DNA of 64,000 nucleotides from Xestospongia bergquistia. Taxonomy: Eukaryota; Porifera; Demospongiae; Haplosclerida; Petrosiidae. The translations under genes were made by a program, and so were the position numbers. The notes beneath the pieces are model-generated. The model saw only the letters and a program-made list of their open reading frames with translations, searched no databases and was not told where the DNA came from. Positions within the stretch are counted from its first letter, which is position 1, and the number at the start of each line of letters is the position of its first letter. This document shows, in pieces, positions 11,967 to 25,378 of the stretch. The stretch is taken from positions 4,941,821-5,005,820 of the forward strand of contig OZ014417.1 of NCBI GenBank assembly GCA_963965975.1, written 5' to 3'.

Positions 11967-12218
11967 TACAAACCACTGTACTTTAGATTATTGGTGATAG
12001 CTACTTGTAGTAACTTTTCTGCTGCTCTATTATATGCTATAAATCAGCTAGGAAAGCCAAATCTATCTTTTAAGAAAGAGCAGATCTTTTCTATTGTAGC
12101 TATACATAACGGAAAAGATGTCTTCGTGTGGTTACCAACTGGTTTTGGAAAGAGTTTGTGTTTCAAAATCCTCCCTTTCATGATGGATTACAAGCTAGGT
12201 TATGAACCAACTGCTTGA
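11967..12218 (+). pseudogene. RecQ-like DNA helicase fragment
   Basis: The frame reads LSFKKEQIFSIVAIHNGKDV followed by FVWLPTGFGKSLCF and ILPFMMDYKLG, ending at a TGA (12216-12218). This is the start of a RecQ-type superfamily-2 helicase: a Q-motif-like 'F+xEQ', then motif I (Walker A) PTGFGKS, where the lysine and serine bind ATP phosphates. Only about 70 codons are present. No DEAD/DEVH motif or later motifs follow, and the sequence changes to other DNA and a MITE remnant at 12345. There is no ATG at a sensible place. It replaces part of an array-B unit, so it is a captured fragment, not a gene. Confidence 0.8.
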
Positions 12219-12344
12219 ATTCCTCTAGGTCTACAACAGATTTCTCTTGAGACACAATTCGAAGTTTGCACTTCATAAAAATATATGAAGAGAGACTATC
12301 ATATCATGTCCAGAAACAATAACATCAAGTAAAGCAGTTATTCA

Positions 12345-12599
12345 CGAACCCCAATTATTTCACATTCCAACAGCACTGAACAAATTTGTTGCTCTTTCGG
12401 CTTCCACTAAATAAATCTCTGCATTACTGACAAACTTGTGCTTAAACTCGTGTAGTGAAAAAAACGTCATCAATATAAACCCGACCCATCAATTCGTCAT
12501 TTAATTTAAAATGTGTCATTATGATGTCAATAATTATGTGCATGCGCAAGCAGTAATGACCAGGCTCTTTTCTACCGCGAAAGTCTGGGTACGAGGCTA
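12345..12599. mobile_element. MITE copy, one end truncated
   Basis: The right end 'agtctgggtacgaggcta' (12582-12599) and interior words (reverse complement of 'cagtgctgttggaat') match the MITE at 1937-2495. The left TIR is missing; it is replaced by sequence downstream of the helicase fragment. Confidence 0.7.
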
Positions 12600-14463
12600 G
12601 TACTAAATAAAATCATTCGACTAATTTTATTGAGACTTGCTACATTGTACAAAATATATTGGTTACTAAAGTCTTTATATTACAGAGAAAAGGACTAGTG
12701 AGATATTATATTTCAAAAAGACTTACAATAGGCTTAGTTAAGATAACAAATGCACTAAAACTAAGGACTAAAGCTCACTGAATTTAAAAGTCATGCTACA
12801 TATACTACAGCACATGGAGTACTGCTTCTCTGACTGTATTTGTTACTACTATCTTTCCATTTCTAGTACAAACCTTTTCAAGCTGATACTGATACCAAAG
12901 CAGACACAATGGGGGTAAAAAGCCTTTTAAAAACACTTGATTAATATTATTCAGACTTCCTATATTGTACTAAATATACTGGTTATAGGTGCAATATTAC
13001 ATTATAAAATGACATATTACAGGTTTAGTTAAGATAACAAATGCACTAAAACTAAGGGGTAAAGCTCATTGAATTTAAAGTCAAGCTAGATATACTAATG
13101 CACAATGGAACAATGACACAATGGGAGTAAAAAGCCTTTCAAATACACTTTACTAATATTATTCAGATTTCGTACATTGCACTAAATATACTGGTTACTA
13201 AAGTATATATTAGAGAGAAAAGAAACAGTCAGATATGTTTTCAAATGACAGGCTTAGTTTTTGTGTGTCTGACTGAATTTGAAATCAAGCTACATATACT
13301 AACTCACATGGAGTACTACTTACGTGAACGTATTTGTTACTACTGTCTTTCCCTTTCGTTGTAGCGTTTACTACACAGGAGACAGTCAAATGACTTGGCT
13401 GCATGGAATCCAGTTCCTTCTTCTGTCTTGCTAAACAGCCCTGCAGAAGTAATGTCCTGACCCATTTGCTACTAAAGAAGTAATGCTGTCTAAGATTTCT
13501 AGTACAAACCTTTACAAGCTGATACTGAAACCAAAGAAGACACAATGGGGGTAAAAAACCTTTTATACTGGTTATTAAAGTGTATATATTACAGAGACAA
13601 GGAAACGTGACATATGTTTTAAAATGACTTATTACAGGCTTAGTTAAGATAACAAATGCACTAAAACTAAGGACTAAAGCTCATTGAATTTAAAGTCAAG
13701 CTAGATATACTAACACAAATGAAGTATTGATACACTGACTGTATTTATTTCCTAATGGGCTGTAGCGAGGAACATTAGTGTCTCAGATTTACTGCAGAGA
13801 ACACTGTCAAATGATTTGGCTGGATGGAATCTGGTTCCTTCTTCTATCTTGCTAAACAGCCCTGTAGAAAGAAAGTCATGAATCTTTGGTTGTTAAAACG
13901 AAGTAACGATGCGCTGAACTAAGGGCTAAAGCTCATTGAATTTGAATTTAAAGTCAAGCTATATGTACTAACACACTTGACTGTATTTACTTGCCCTTGG
14001 GCTATAGCAAGGAACATTATTGTCTTGGATTTACTGCAGAGAACGCTGTCAAGTGACTTGGCTGAATGGAATCTAGTTCCTTCTTCTGTTTTGCTAAACA
14101 GCCCTGTGGAAATAAAGTTGTGAATGATTCGTTGCTAAAATAAAGTAATGCTGTTTAAGATTTCTTGTACAAACATTTACAAGCTGATACTAATACCAAA
14201 GAAGACACGATGGGGGTAAAAATCTTTTAAAAACACTTGTCTAATATTATTCAGACTTGCTACATTGTACTAAATATACTGGTTATTAAAGTGTATATAT
14301 TACAGAGACAAGGATAGGTGACATATATGTTTTAAAATGACTTATTACAGGCTTAGTTAAGATAACAAATGCACTAAACTAATGGCTAAAGCTCATTAAA
14401 TTTAAAGTCAACCTATATATACTAACACCCTTGACTGTATTTACTTGCCCTTGGGCTATAGCG

Positions 14464-14650
14464 AGGCTCCAACTGTATAATATCCTCCGGCAACAGCTGG
14501 TACAAGAATTACATCTGCTTTTGCCCTTCCAGTAATTGAAATGCCTCCTCTACGATCTCAAGTGAAATACCAGGTATCTCAGAACCCACCTAATAATAAA
14601 GATAAAATATTTAATGATAATTATTGCTGTGTCACTCAGCAATAATTATC
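14464..14650 (-). pseudogene. glycosyltransferase-like exon fragment, copy 2
   Basis: Second copy of the 9961 fragment. The minus strand reads VGSEIPGISLEIVEEAFQLL from 14589, then in another frame ADVILVPAVAGGYYTVGA. It keeps GGYY, which is closer to the family than copy 1. It joins the array unit at 'gcgagg|ctcc', apparently by microhomology at gagg, and has lost the segment after VGA that copy 1 retains. The adjacent presumed intron sequence (14590-14650) is also shared. Confidence 0.5.
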
Positions 14651-17600
14651 ACTGTATTTACTTGCCCTTGGGTTATAGCGAGTAACATTATTGTCTTGGA
14701 TTTACTGCAGAGAACACTGTCAAATGATTTGGCTGAATGGAATCTGGTTCCTTCTTCTATTTTGCTAAACAGCCCTGTAGAAATAAAGTCGTGAATGATT
14801 GGATGCTAAAATGAAGTAATGCTGTCTAACATTTCCAGTACAAACCATTACAAGCTGATACTACAAATGCACTAAACAAAGGGCTAAAGCTCATTGAATT
14901 TAAACTCAAGCTATATACACTAACACACTTGACTGTATTTACTTGCCCTTGGGCTATAGCGAGGAACATTATTGTCTTGTATTTACTGCAGAGAACACTG
15001 TCAAATGATTTGGCTGAATGGAATCTGGTTCCTTCTTGTGTCTTGCTAAACAGTCCTGTAGAAATAAAGTCGTGAATGATTGGATGCTAAAATGAAGTAA
15101 TGCTGTCTAACATTTCCAGTACAAACCATTACAAGCTGATACTACAAATGCACTAAACAAAGGGCTAAAGCTCATTGAATTTAAACTCAAGCTATATACA
15201 CTAACACACTTGACTGTATTTACTTGCCCTTGGGCTATAGCGAGGAACATTATTGTCTTGGATTTACTGCAGAGAACACTGTCAAATGATTTGGCTGAAT
15301 GGAATCTGGTTCCTACTTCTGTCTTGCTAAACAGCCCTGTAAATATAAAGTCGTGAATGATTGGTTGCTAAAACGAAGTAATGCTATCTAAGATTTCTAG
15401 TACAAAATATTACAAGTTCATACTACAAATGGACTAAACTAAGGACTAAAGCTCATTGAGTTTACAGTCAAGCACTCTATTTACTTGCCCTTTGGCTAAA
15501 ACAAAGTAACAATGCACTAAACTAAGGGCTAAAGCTCATTTATTTAAAATCAAGCTATATATACTAATACACTTCACAGTACTTACTTGCCCTTTGGCTA
15601 TAGCGAGAAACATTATTGTCTTGGATTTACTGCGGAGAACACCGTCAAATGTTTTGGCTTAATGGAATCCAGTTCCTTCTTCTGTCTTGCTAAACAACCC
15701 TGCAGAAATAAAGTTATGACTCATTGGTTGCTAAAACAAAGTAATACTGTCTAAGATTTCTAGCACAAACTATTACAACGTGACACTACAAATGCAATAA
15801 ACTAAGGGCTAAAGCTCCTTGAATTTAAAGTCGAGCTATATATACTAACACACTGTATTTACTTGCCCTTAGGCTATAGCGAGGAACATTATTGTCTTGG
15901 ATTTACTGCAGAGAACACTGTCAAATGATTTGGCTAAATGGAATCTGGTTTCTTCTTCTATCTTGCTAAACAGCCCTGTAGAAATAAAGTCATGAATCTT
16001 TGGTTGCTAAAATGAAGTAACGATGCACTAACACACTTGACTGTATTTACTTGCCCTTGGGCTATAGCGAGGAACATTATTGTCTTGGATTTACTGCAGA
16101 GAACACTGTAAAATGACCTGGCTGAATGGAATCCAGTTCCTTCTTCTGTCTTGCTAAACAACCCTGCAGAAATAAAGTCATGACTCCATGGTTTGTAAAA
16201 TGAAGTAATACTGTCTAAGATTTCTGCCACAAAATATTACAACGGAATACTACAAATGCACTAAACAAAGGGCTAAAGCTCATTGAATTTAAACTCAAGC
16301 TATATATACTAACACACTTGACTGTATTTACTTGCCCATGGGCTATAGCGAGGGACATTATTGTCTTGGATTTACTGCAGAGAACACTGTCAAATGATTT
16401 GGCTGAATGCATCTGGTTCCTTCTTCTGTCTTGCTAAACAGCCCTGTAGAAATAAAACAGTGAATGATTGGGTGCCAAAATGAAGTTATGCTGTCTAACA
16501 TTTCTAGTACAAACCATTGCAAGCTGATACTACAAATCCACTAAACTTAGGGCTAAAATTCATTGAATTTAAACTCAAGCTATATATATTAACACCCTTC
16601 ACTGTATTTACTTGCCCTTGCGTTATAGCGAGGAACATTATTGTCTTGGATTTACTGCAGAGAACACTGTCAAATGATTTGGCTGAATGGAATCTGGTTC
16701 CTTCTTCTATCTTGCTAAACAGCCCTGTAGAAATAAAGTCATGAATCTTTAGTTGCTAAAACAAAGTAACGATGCACTAAACTAAGGGCTAAAGCTCATT
16801 TATTTAAAGTCAAGCTATATATACTAATACACTTCACTGTATTTACTTCCCCTTAGGCTATAGCGAGAAACATTATTGTCTTGGATTTACTGCAGAGAAC
16901 ACAGTCAAATGTTTTGGCTGAATGGAATCCAGTTCCTTCTTCTGTCTTGCTAAACAGCCCTGTAGAAACAAAGTCGTGACTCATTGGTTGCTACTGAAGA
17001 AGTAATGCTGTATAAGATTTCTAGTACAAACCTTTACAAGCTGATACTGTTACGAAAGAAGACACAATGGGGGTAAAAGCCCTTTTATACTGGTTATTAA
17101 AGTGTATATATTACAGAGACAAGGAAACGTGACATATGTTTTAAAATGACTTATTACAGGCTTAGTTAAGATAACAAATGCACTAAACTAAGGGCTAAAG
17201 CTCATTGAATTTAAAGTCAAGCTAGATATACTAACGCAAATGAAGTATTGATACACTGACTGTATTTATTTGCCCATGGGCTGTAGCGAGGAACATTAGT
17301 GTCTTGGATTTACTGCAGAGAACTCTGTCAAATGACTTGGCTGAATGGAATCCTGTTCCTTCTTCTGTCTTGCTAAACAACCCTGCAGAAATAAAGTCAT
17401 GACTCATTGCTTGTTAAAACAAAGTAATACTGTCTAAGATTTCTAGCACAAATTATTACAACGTGATACTAGAAATGCACTAAACTAAGGGCTAAAGCTC
17501 ATTGAATTTAAACTCGAGCTATATACACTAACACACTTGACTGCATTTACTTGCCCATGGGCTATAGCGAGGAACATTATTGTCTTGGATTTACTGCAGA

Positions 17601-19650
17601 GAAGAATGTCAAATGATTTGGCTGAATGGAATCTAGTTCCTTTTAAAAACACTTGACTAGTATTATTCAGACTTGCTACATTGTACTAAATATACCGGTT
17701 ATTAAAGTGTATATATTACAGAGACAAGAAAAGGTGACATATTGTTTTAAAATGACTTATTACAGGCTTAGTTAAGATAACAACTGCACTAAAACAAAAT
17801 GCTAAAGCTCATTGAATTTAAAGTCAAGGTAGATATACTAACACAAATGAAGTATTGATACACTGACTATATTTATTTGCCCACGGGCTGTAGCAAGGAA
17901 CATTAGTGTCTCGGATTTACTGCAGAGAACACTGTCAAATGACTTGGCTGAATGGAATCCAGTTCCTTCTTCTGTCTTGCTAAACAACCCTGCAGAAATA
18001 AAGTTATGACTCATTGGTTGCTAAAACGAAGTAATACTGTCTAAGATTTTTAGCACAAACTATTGCAACGTGATACTACAAATGCAATAAACTAAGGGCT
18101 AAAGCTCATTGAATTTAAAGTCAATCTACATATACTAACACACTTGACTGTATTTACTTGCCCTTGGGCTAGAGCAAGGAACATTGTCTTGGATTTATTG
18201 CAGAGAACACTGTCAAATGATTTGGCTGAATGGAATCTGGTTTCTTCTTCTATCTTGCTAAACAGCCCTGTAGAAATAAAGTTATGAATCTTTGGTTGCT
18301 AAAACGAAGTAACGATGCACTAAACTAAGGGCTAAAGCTCATTTATTTAAAGTCAAGCTATATATACTAATACACTTTACAGTATTTACTTGCCCTTAGG
18401 CTATAGTGAAAAACATTATTGTCTTGGATTTACTGCAGAGAACACCGTAAAATGTTTTGGCTGAATGGAATCCAGTTTCTTCTTCTGTCTTGCTAAACAA
18501 CCCTGCAGAAATAAAGTCATGACTCATTGGTTGCTAAAACAAAGTAATACTGTCTAAGATTTCTAGCAAAAACTATTACAACGTGATACTACAAATGCAA
18601 TAAACTAAAGGCTAAAGCTCATTAAATTTAAACTCAAGCTATATATACTAACACACTTGACTGTATTTACTTGCCCTTGGGCTATAGCGAGGAACATTAT
18701 TGTCTTGGATTTACTACAGAGAACACTGTCAAATGATTTGGCTGAATGGAATCTGGTTCCTTCTTCAATCTTGCTAAAAGCCCTGTAGAAATAAAGTCAT
18801 TAATCTTTGGTTGCTAAAAACAAAGTAATGCTGTCTAAGATTTCTAGTACAAACCTTTACAAGCTGATACTGATACAAAAGCAGACACAATGGGGGTAAA
18901 AAGCCTTTTAAAACACTTGACTAATATTATTCAGACTTGCTACATTGTACTAAATATACTGGTTATCAAAGTGTATATATTACACAGACAAGGAAAGGTG
19001 AGATATATATTTTAAAGTGACTTATTACAGGCTTAGTTAGAGGTAACAAATGCACTAAAACTAAGGGCTAAAGCTCATTGAATTTAAAGTCAAGCTAGAT
19101 ATACTAACACAAATGAAGTATTGATACTCTGACTGTATTTATTGGCCCATGGGCTGTAGCAAGAAAAATTAGTGTCTTGGATTTACTGCAGAGAACACTG
19201 TCAAATGACTTCCCTGCATGGAATACAGTTCCTTCTTCAGTCTTGCTCCACAGCCCTGCAGAAGTAAAGTCCTGACACATTGATTGCTAAAATGAAATAA
19301 ACCAATGCAGTCTAAGATTTCTAGTAGAAACCATTACAAGCTGATACTGATACAAAAGTAGACACAATAAGTTTAAAGTCAAGCTAGATATACTAACGCA
19401 CATGAAGTATTGACACTTGACTGTATTTATTTATTTACCCTTGGGCTGTACCGAGGAACATCATTGTCTCGGATTTACTGTCAAATTACTTCCCTGCATG
19501 GAATACAGTTCCTTCTTCTAAAAAGCCCTGCAGAATAATCGTTGCTTGCTAAAAGGAAGTAATGCTGTCTAAGATTTCTAGTACAAACTATTACAAGTTC
19601 ATACTGATACAAAAATAAAGACAATGGGGGTAAAAAGGCTTGTACAAAAT

Positions 19651-19793
19651 TAGCCTTGTAGCCAAGCTTTCGCAATAGAAAAGAGCCTGGTAACTACTGT
19701 TTGCGTGTCAATGTGATGTCAATAATTACGCGAAAGCACAAGCAGTAATGACCAGGGTTTCTTTTCTATCGCAAAAGTCTGGGTACGAGGCTA
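19651..19793. mobile_element. 143-bp MITE, internally deleted
   Basis: It begins 'tagccttgtagccaagcttt' and ends 'aagtctgggtacgaggcta'. This is the same TIR family as 1937-2495, with most of the interior removed. No clear target duplication remains. Confidence 0.8.
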
Positions 19794-20027
19794 AATAAAT
19801 AAAAACACTCGTCCAATTTTATTTACCCTTAGGCTGTAGTGAGGAACATCATTGTCTCGGATTTACTGCAGAGAACACTGTCGAATGATTTGGTTGAATG
19901 AAATCCAGTTCCTTCTTCTGTCTTGCTAAATAAAGTCATGATTCATTGCTTGCTAAAAGGAAGTAATGCTGTCTAGCGCAAACTAATACAAGTTGATACT
20001 ACAAAAGCACTAAACTAAGGGCTAAAG

Positions 20028-20110
20028 CTCATTGAATTTTTAAGTCAAGGTAGATAAGGCTAAAGCTCATTGAATTTAAAGTCAAGGTAGATAGGGCTAA
20101 AGCTCATTGC
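20028..20110. repeat. 37-bp expansion inside array B (3 copies)
   Basis: The word 'ggctaaagctcattgaattt' plus 'aaagtcaaggtagata' is repeated in tandem. Further expansions of the same 37-bp word lie at 20395-20545 (about 4 copies), 24820-24905 (about 3), 25190-25380 (about 5) and 26815-26935 (about 3). The word is a normal single-copy part of other array-B units. Confidence 0.8.
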
Positions 20111-23100
20111 TGATACTGATACAAAAGCAGACACAATACTTTAAACTCAAGCTAGGTATACTAACGCACATGAAGTATTGACACTTGACTGTATTTATTT
20201 ACCCTTGGGCTGTACCGAGGAACATTATTGTCTCGGATTTATTGCAGAGAACACTGTCAAATGATTTGGCTGAATGAAATCCACTTCCTTCTTCTGTCTT
20301 GCTAAATAAAGTCATGATTCATTGCTTGCTAAAAGGAAGTAATGCTGTCTAACACAAACTATTACAAGCTGATACTACAAAAGCACTAAACTAAGGGCTA
20401 AAGCTCATTGAATTTAAAGTCAAGGTAGATAAGACTAAAGCTTATTGAATTTAAAGTCAAGGTAGATAGGGCTAAAGCTCATTGAATTTAAAGTCAAGGT
20501 AGATAGGGCTAAAGCTCATTGAATTTAAAGTGAAGGTAAATATACTAATGCACATGAAGTATTGACACTATTTATTTGCCTTTGGGTTGTAGCGAGGAAC
20601 ATTATTGTCTCGGATTTACTGCAGAGAACACTGTCAAATGATTTTGCTGAATGGAATCCAGTTCCTTCTTCTGTCTTGTTAAACAGCCCTGCAGAAATAA
20701 AGTCGTGATTCATTGGTTGCTAAAATGAAGTAATGCTGTGTAAGATTTCTAGTACAGACCATTACAAGCTGATACTACAAATGCACTAAAACTAAGGGCT
20801 AAAGCTCATTCAATTTAAAGTCAAGGTGGATATACTAACGCACATGAAGTAATGACATTCTGATTGTATTTATTTGCCGTAGGGCTGTAGAGAGGAACGT
20901 TATTTACTGCAGAACACTGTTAAATGACTTGGCCAAATGGAATCCAGTTCCTTCTTCTGTCTTGCTCCACAGCCCTGTAGAAGTGAAGTCCTAACACATT
21001 AGTTGCTAAAATGAAGTAATGCATTTCTAATGATTTGTAGTACAACCATTACAAACACATGATATAGGACAATACTCAAGACTCAAAAAAATCTCCACAA
21101 TATGCACATTTTATAATACATAGTGCATAGATAACTTACGGGACAGGAAGTCTACACATCATAATCATATTCATAAGTATACACAATACAACAACCAACA
21201 AATAATACAGCACAAGCTGATACTGACACAAATGTAGAGACAGTGAGGGTAAATAGCCCTGCAGAAATAAAGTTGTGACAAACCATTACAAGCTGATACT
21301 GATACAAAAGTAGAAACAATAGGTTTAAATGGGCTTGTACTAAATAAAGGTAGACATAATGGGGCTAAATAGGCTTGTAGTGATAAAACATTTGACAAAT
21401 ATTATTCAGACTTCCTACATTGTACTAAATATATTGGTTACTGAAGTTTATATATTAGAGAAAAGGAAGTCAGATATGTTTCCATATGACTTATTACAGG
21501 CTTAGTTTGCATAAAAGATGCACTAAAACTAAGGGCTAAATCTGACTCAATTTCTTTTGTTCTAGCTAATAACATCATCGTCTAAGATTTATTGCAGACA
21601 AGACTGTCAAATCACTTGGCTGCATGGAATACAGTTCTTTCTTTTGTCTTGTTAAACAGCCCTGCAGAAATAAAGTCCTGACACATTCATTGCTAAAATG
21701 AAGTAATGCAGTCCATGATTTCTAGTACAAACCATTACAAGCTGATACTGATGCAAAAGTAGACACAATAGGTTTAAATGGGCTACATTGTACTAAATAT
21801 ACTGGAAAAGGACTAGTCAGATATGTTTCCAAATGACTTATGACAGGCTTAGTTCAGATAACAGATGCGCTAAACCTAGGGGCTAAAGATCACTGAATAT
21901 ACTAACACACATGGAGTACTGCTACTCTGACCATATTTATTTGCCCTTGGGCAGTAGCAAGGAACTGCAAGAACGCTGTCAAATGACTTGGTTGAATGGA
22001 ATCCAGTTCCTTCTTCCGTCTTGCTAAACAGCCCTGCAGAAGTAAAGTCCTGAAACGTTGGCTGCTAAAGTAGTAATGTTGCCTAAGATTTCTAGTACAA
22101 ACCTTTTCAAGCTGATACTGATACCAAAGCAGACACAATGGTGGTAAAAAGCCTTTTAAAAACACTTGACTAATATTATTCAGACTTACTATATTGTACT
22201 AAACATACTGGTTATTAAAGTGTATATATTATAGAGACAAGGAAAGGTGAGATATTATGTTTTATAATGACTTAATACAGGCTTTAACAAATGCACTAAC
22301 TAAGGGCTAAAGCTCATTAAAGTCAAGCTAGTCATACCAACACACATGAAGTATTGATACTCTGACTGTATTTACTTGCCCATGAGCTGTAGCAAGGAAC
22401 ATTATTTACTGCAGAACACTGTCAACTGACTTGGCAGAATGGAATCCAATTCCTTCTTCTGTCTTGCTAAACAGCCCTGCAGAAATAAAGTCGTCACTCA
22501 TTGGTTGCTAACGAAGTAATGCTGTCTAAGATTTCTACTACAAACCATTACAAGCTGATACTACAAATGCACTAAACTAAGGGCTAAAGCTCATTCAATT
22601 TGAAGTCAAGCTAGATATACTAACGCACATGAAGTATTGACACTTGACTGAATTTATTTGCCCATGGGCTGTAGCAAGGAACATTAGTGTCTCGGATTTA
22701 CTGCAGAGAACACTGACAAATGATTTGGCTGAATGGAATCCAGTTCATTCTTCTGTCTTGCTAAACAGCCCTGCAGAAATAAAGTCGTGACTCATTGTAC
22801 TAAATATACTGGTTAATAAAGTCTATATATTAGAGAGGAAAGGAATAGTCAGATATGTTTCCGAATGACTTATGACAGGCTTAGTTTTAGTGCATCTGAC
22901 TGAATTTCAAAGTCAAGCTACATAAACTAACACACATGGACTACTGTTTACGTGAACGTATTTGTTACTACTGTCTTTCCCTTTTTTGTAGCGTTTACTT
23001 CAGAGAAGATTGCAAATGACTTGGGTGCATGGAATCCAGTTCCTTCTTCAGTCTTGACATTTGCTACTAAAGAAGTAATGCTGTCTAAGATTTCTAGTAC

Positions 23101-23427
23101 AAACCTTTACAAGCTCATTGAATTTAATGTCAAGCTAGATATACTAACACAAATGAAGTATTGATACTCTGACTCTATTTATTTGCCCATGGGCTGTAGT
23201 GAGGAACATTAGTGTCTCGGATTTACTGCAGGAAACACTGTCAAATGACTTAGGTGAATGGAATCCAGTTCATTCTTCTGTCTTGCTAAAAAGCCCTGCA
23301 GAATTAAAGTCGTGACTCATTGCTTGCTAAAAGGAAGTAATGCTGTCAAAGATTTCTAGTACAAACTATTACATGCTCATACTGATACAAAAGTAAAGAC
23401 AATGGGGTAAAATGGCTTGTACTAAAT

Positions 23428-23570
23428 TAGCCTTGTAGCCAAGCTTTCGCAATAGAAAAGAGCCTGGTAACTACTGTTTGCGTGTCATTGCGATGTCAAT
23501 AATTACGCGAATGCGCACGCAGTAATGACCAGGGTTTCTTTTCCATCGCAAAAGTCTGGGTACGAGGCTA
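23428..23570. mobile_element. 143-bp MITE with perfect 9-bp TSD
   Basis: It is nearly identical to the copy at 19651. It is flanked by gtactaaat at 23419-23427 and 23571-23579. Because other array-B units read 'ggcttgtactaaataaaa' without interruption, the empty site is visible in the array and fixes the duplication at 9 bp. Confidence 0.9.
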
Positions 23571-25378
23571 GTACTAAATAAAAACAATCATCCAATTTAT
23601 TGAGACTTGCTACAAAATATACCGGTTACTAAATTTCAAGAAGACTTACGATAGGTTAGTTAAGATACAAATGCACTAAAATTAAGGGCTAAAGCTCACT
23701 GAATTTAAAAGTCATGTTAGATATACTACAGCACATGGAGTACTGCTTCTCTGACTGTATTTGTTACTACTGTCTTTCCTTTTTGTTGTAACGAGGAATT
23801 TCATTGTCTTGGAATTACTGCAGAGAACACTGTCAAATGACTTCCCTCATGGAATACAGTTCCTTCTTCAGTTTTGATCCACAGCCCTGCAGAAGTAAAG
23901 TCCTTACACATTGATTGCTAAAAGCAATGCAGTCTAAGGTTTCTAGTACAAACCATTACAAGCTGATACTGGTACAAAAGTAGACAGAATAAGTTTAAAG
24001 TCAAGCTAGATATAATAACGCAAATGAAGTATTGAGACTTGACTGTATTTATTTACCCTTGTGCTGTAGCGAGGAACATTATTGTCTTGGATTTACTGCA
24101 GAGAACACTGTCAAATGACTTTCCTGCATGGAATACAGTTCCTTCTTCTGTCTTGCTCCACAGCCCTGCAGAAGTAAAGTCCTGACACATTGATTGCTAA
24201 AATGAAATGAAGCAATGCAGTCTAAGATTTCTAGTACAAACCATTACAAGCTGATACTGGTACAAAAGTAGAGTTTAAAGTCAAGCTAGATATACTAACG
24301 CACATGAAGTATTGACACTTGACTGTATTTATTTACCCTTGGGCTGTAGCGAGGAATATTATTGTCTTGGATTTACTGCAGAGAACACTGTCAAATGACT
24401 TCCCTGTATGGAATACAGTTCCCTCTTCTGTCTTGCTCCACAGCCCTGCAGAAGTAAAGTCCTGACACATTGATTGCTAAAATGAAATGAAGCAATGCAG
24501 TCTAAGGTTTCTAGTACAAACCATTACAAGCTGATACTGGTACAAAAGTACACACAATAGTTTAAAGTCAAGCTAGATATACTAACAAACATGAAGTATT
24601 GACACTTGACTGTATTTATTTACCCTTGGGCTGTACCGAGGAACATTATTGTCTCGGATTTATTGCAGAGAACACTGTCAAATGATTTGGCTGAATGAAA
24701 TCCAGTTCCTTCTTCTGTCTTGCTAAATAAAGTCATGATTCATTGCTTGCTAAAACGAAGTAATGCTGTCTAGCACAAACTATTACAAGCTGATACTACA
24801 AAAGCACTAAACTAAGGGCTAAAGCTCATTGAATTTTTAAGTCAAGGTAGATAAGGCTAAATCTCATTGAATTGAAAGTCAAGGTAGATAGGGCTAAAGC
24901 TCATTATTGATACTGATACAAAAGTAGACACAATAGTTTAAACTCAAGCTAGAGATACTAACGCACATGAAGTATTGACACTTGACTGTATTTATTTACC
25001 CTTGGTCTGTACCAAGGAACATTATTGTCTCGGATTTACTGCAGAGAACACTGTCGAATGATTTGGCTGAATGAAATCCAGTTTCTTCTTCTGTCTTGCT
25101 AAATAAAGTCATGATTCATTGCTTGCTAAAACGAAGTAATGCTGTCTAGCACAAACTATTACAAGCTGATACTACAAAAGCACTAAACTAAGGGCTAAAG
25201 CTCATTGAATTTAAAGTCAAGGTAGACAAGACTAAAGCTCATTGATTTTTAAGTCAAGGTAGATAGGGATAAAGCTCATTGAATTTAAAGTCAAGGTAGA
25301 GAGGGATAAAGCGCATTGAATTTAAAGTCAAGGTAGATAGGGCTAAAGCTCATTGAATTTAAAGTGAAGGTAGATATA

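Noticed and set aside
15958..16412. Minus-strand open frames in array B (SAGLFSKTEEGTGFHSAKSF and relatives)
   Set aside because: The same frame recurs in many units with indels, stops and no start; no recognised family. It is best explained as a property of the repeat unit.
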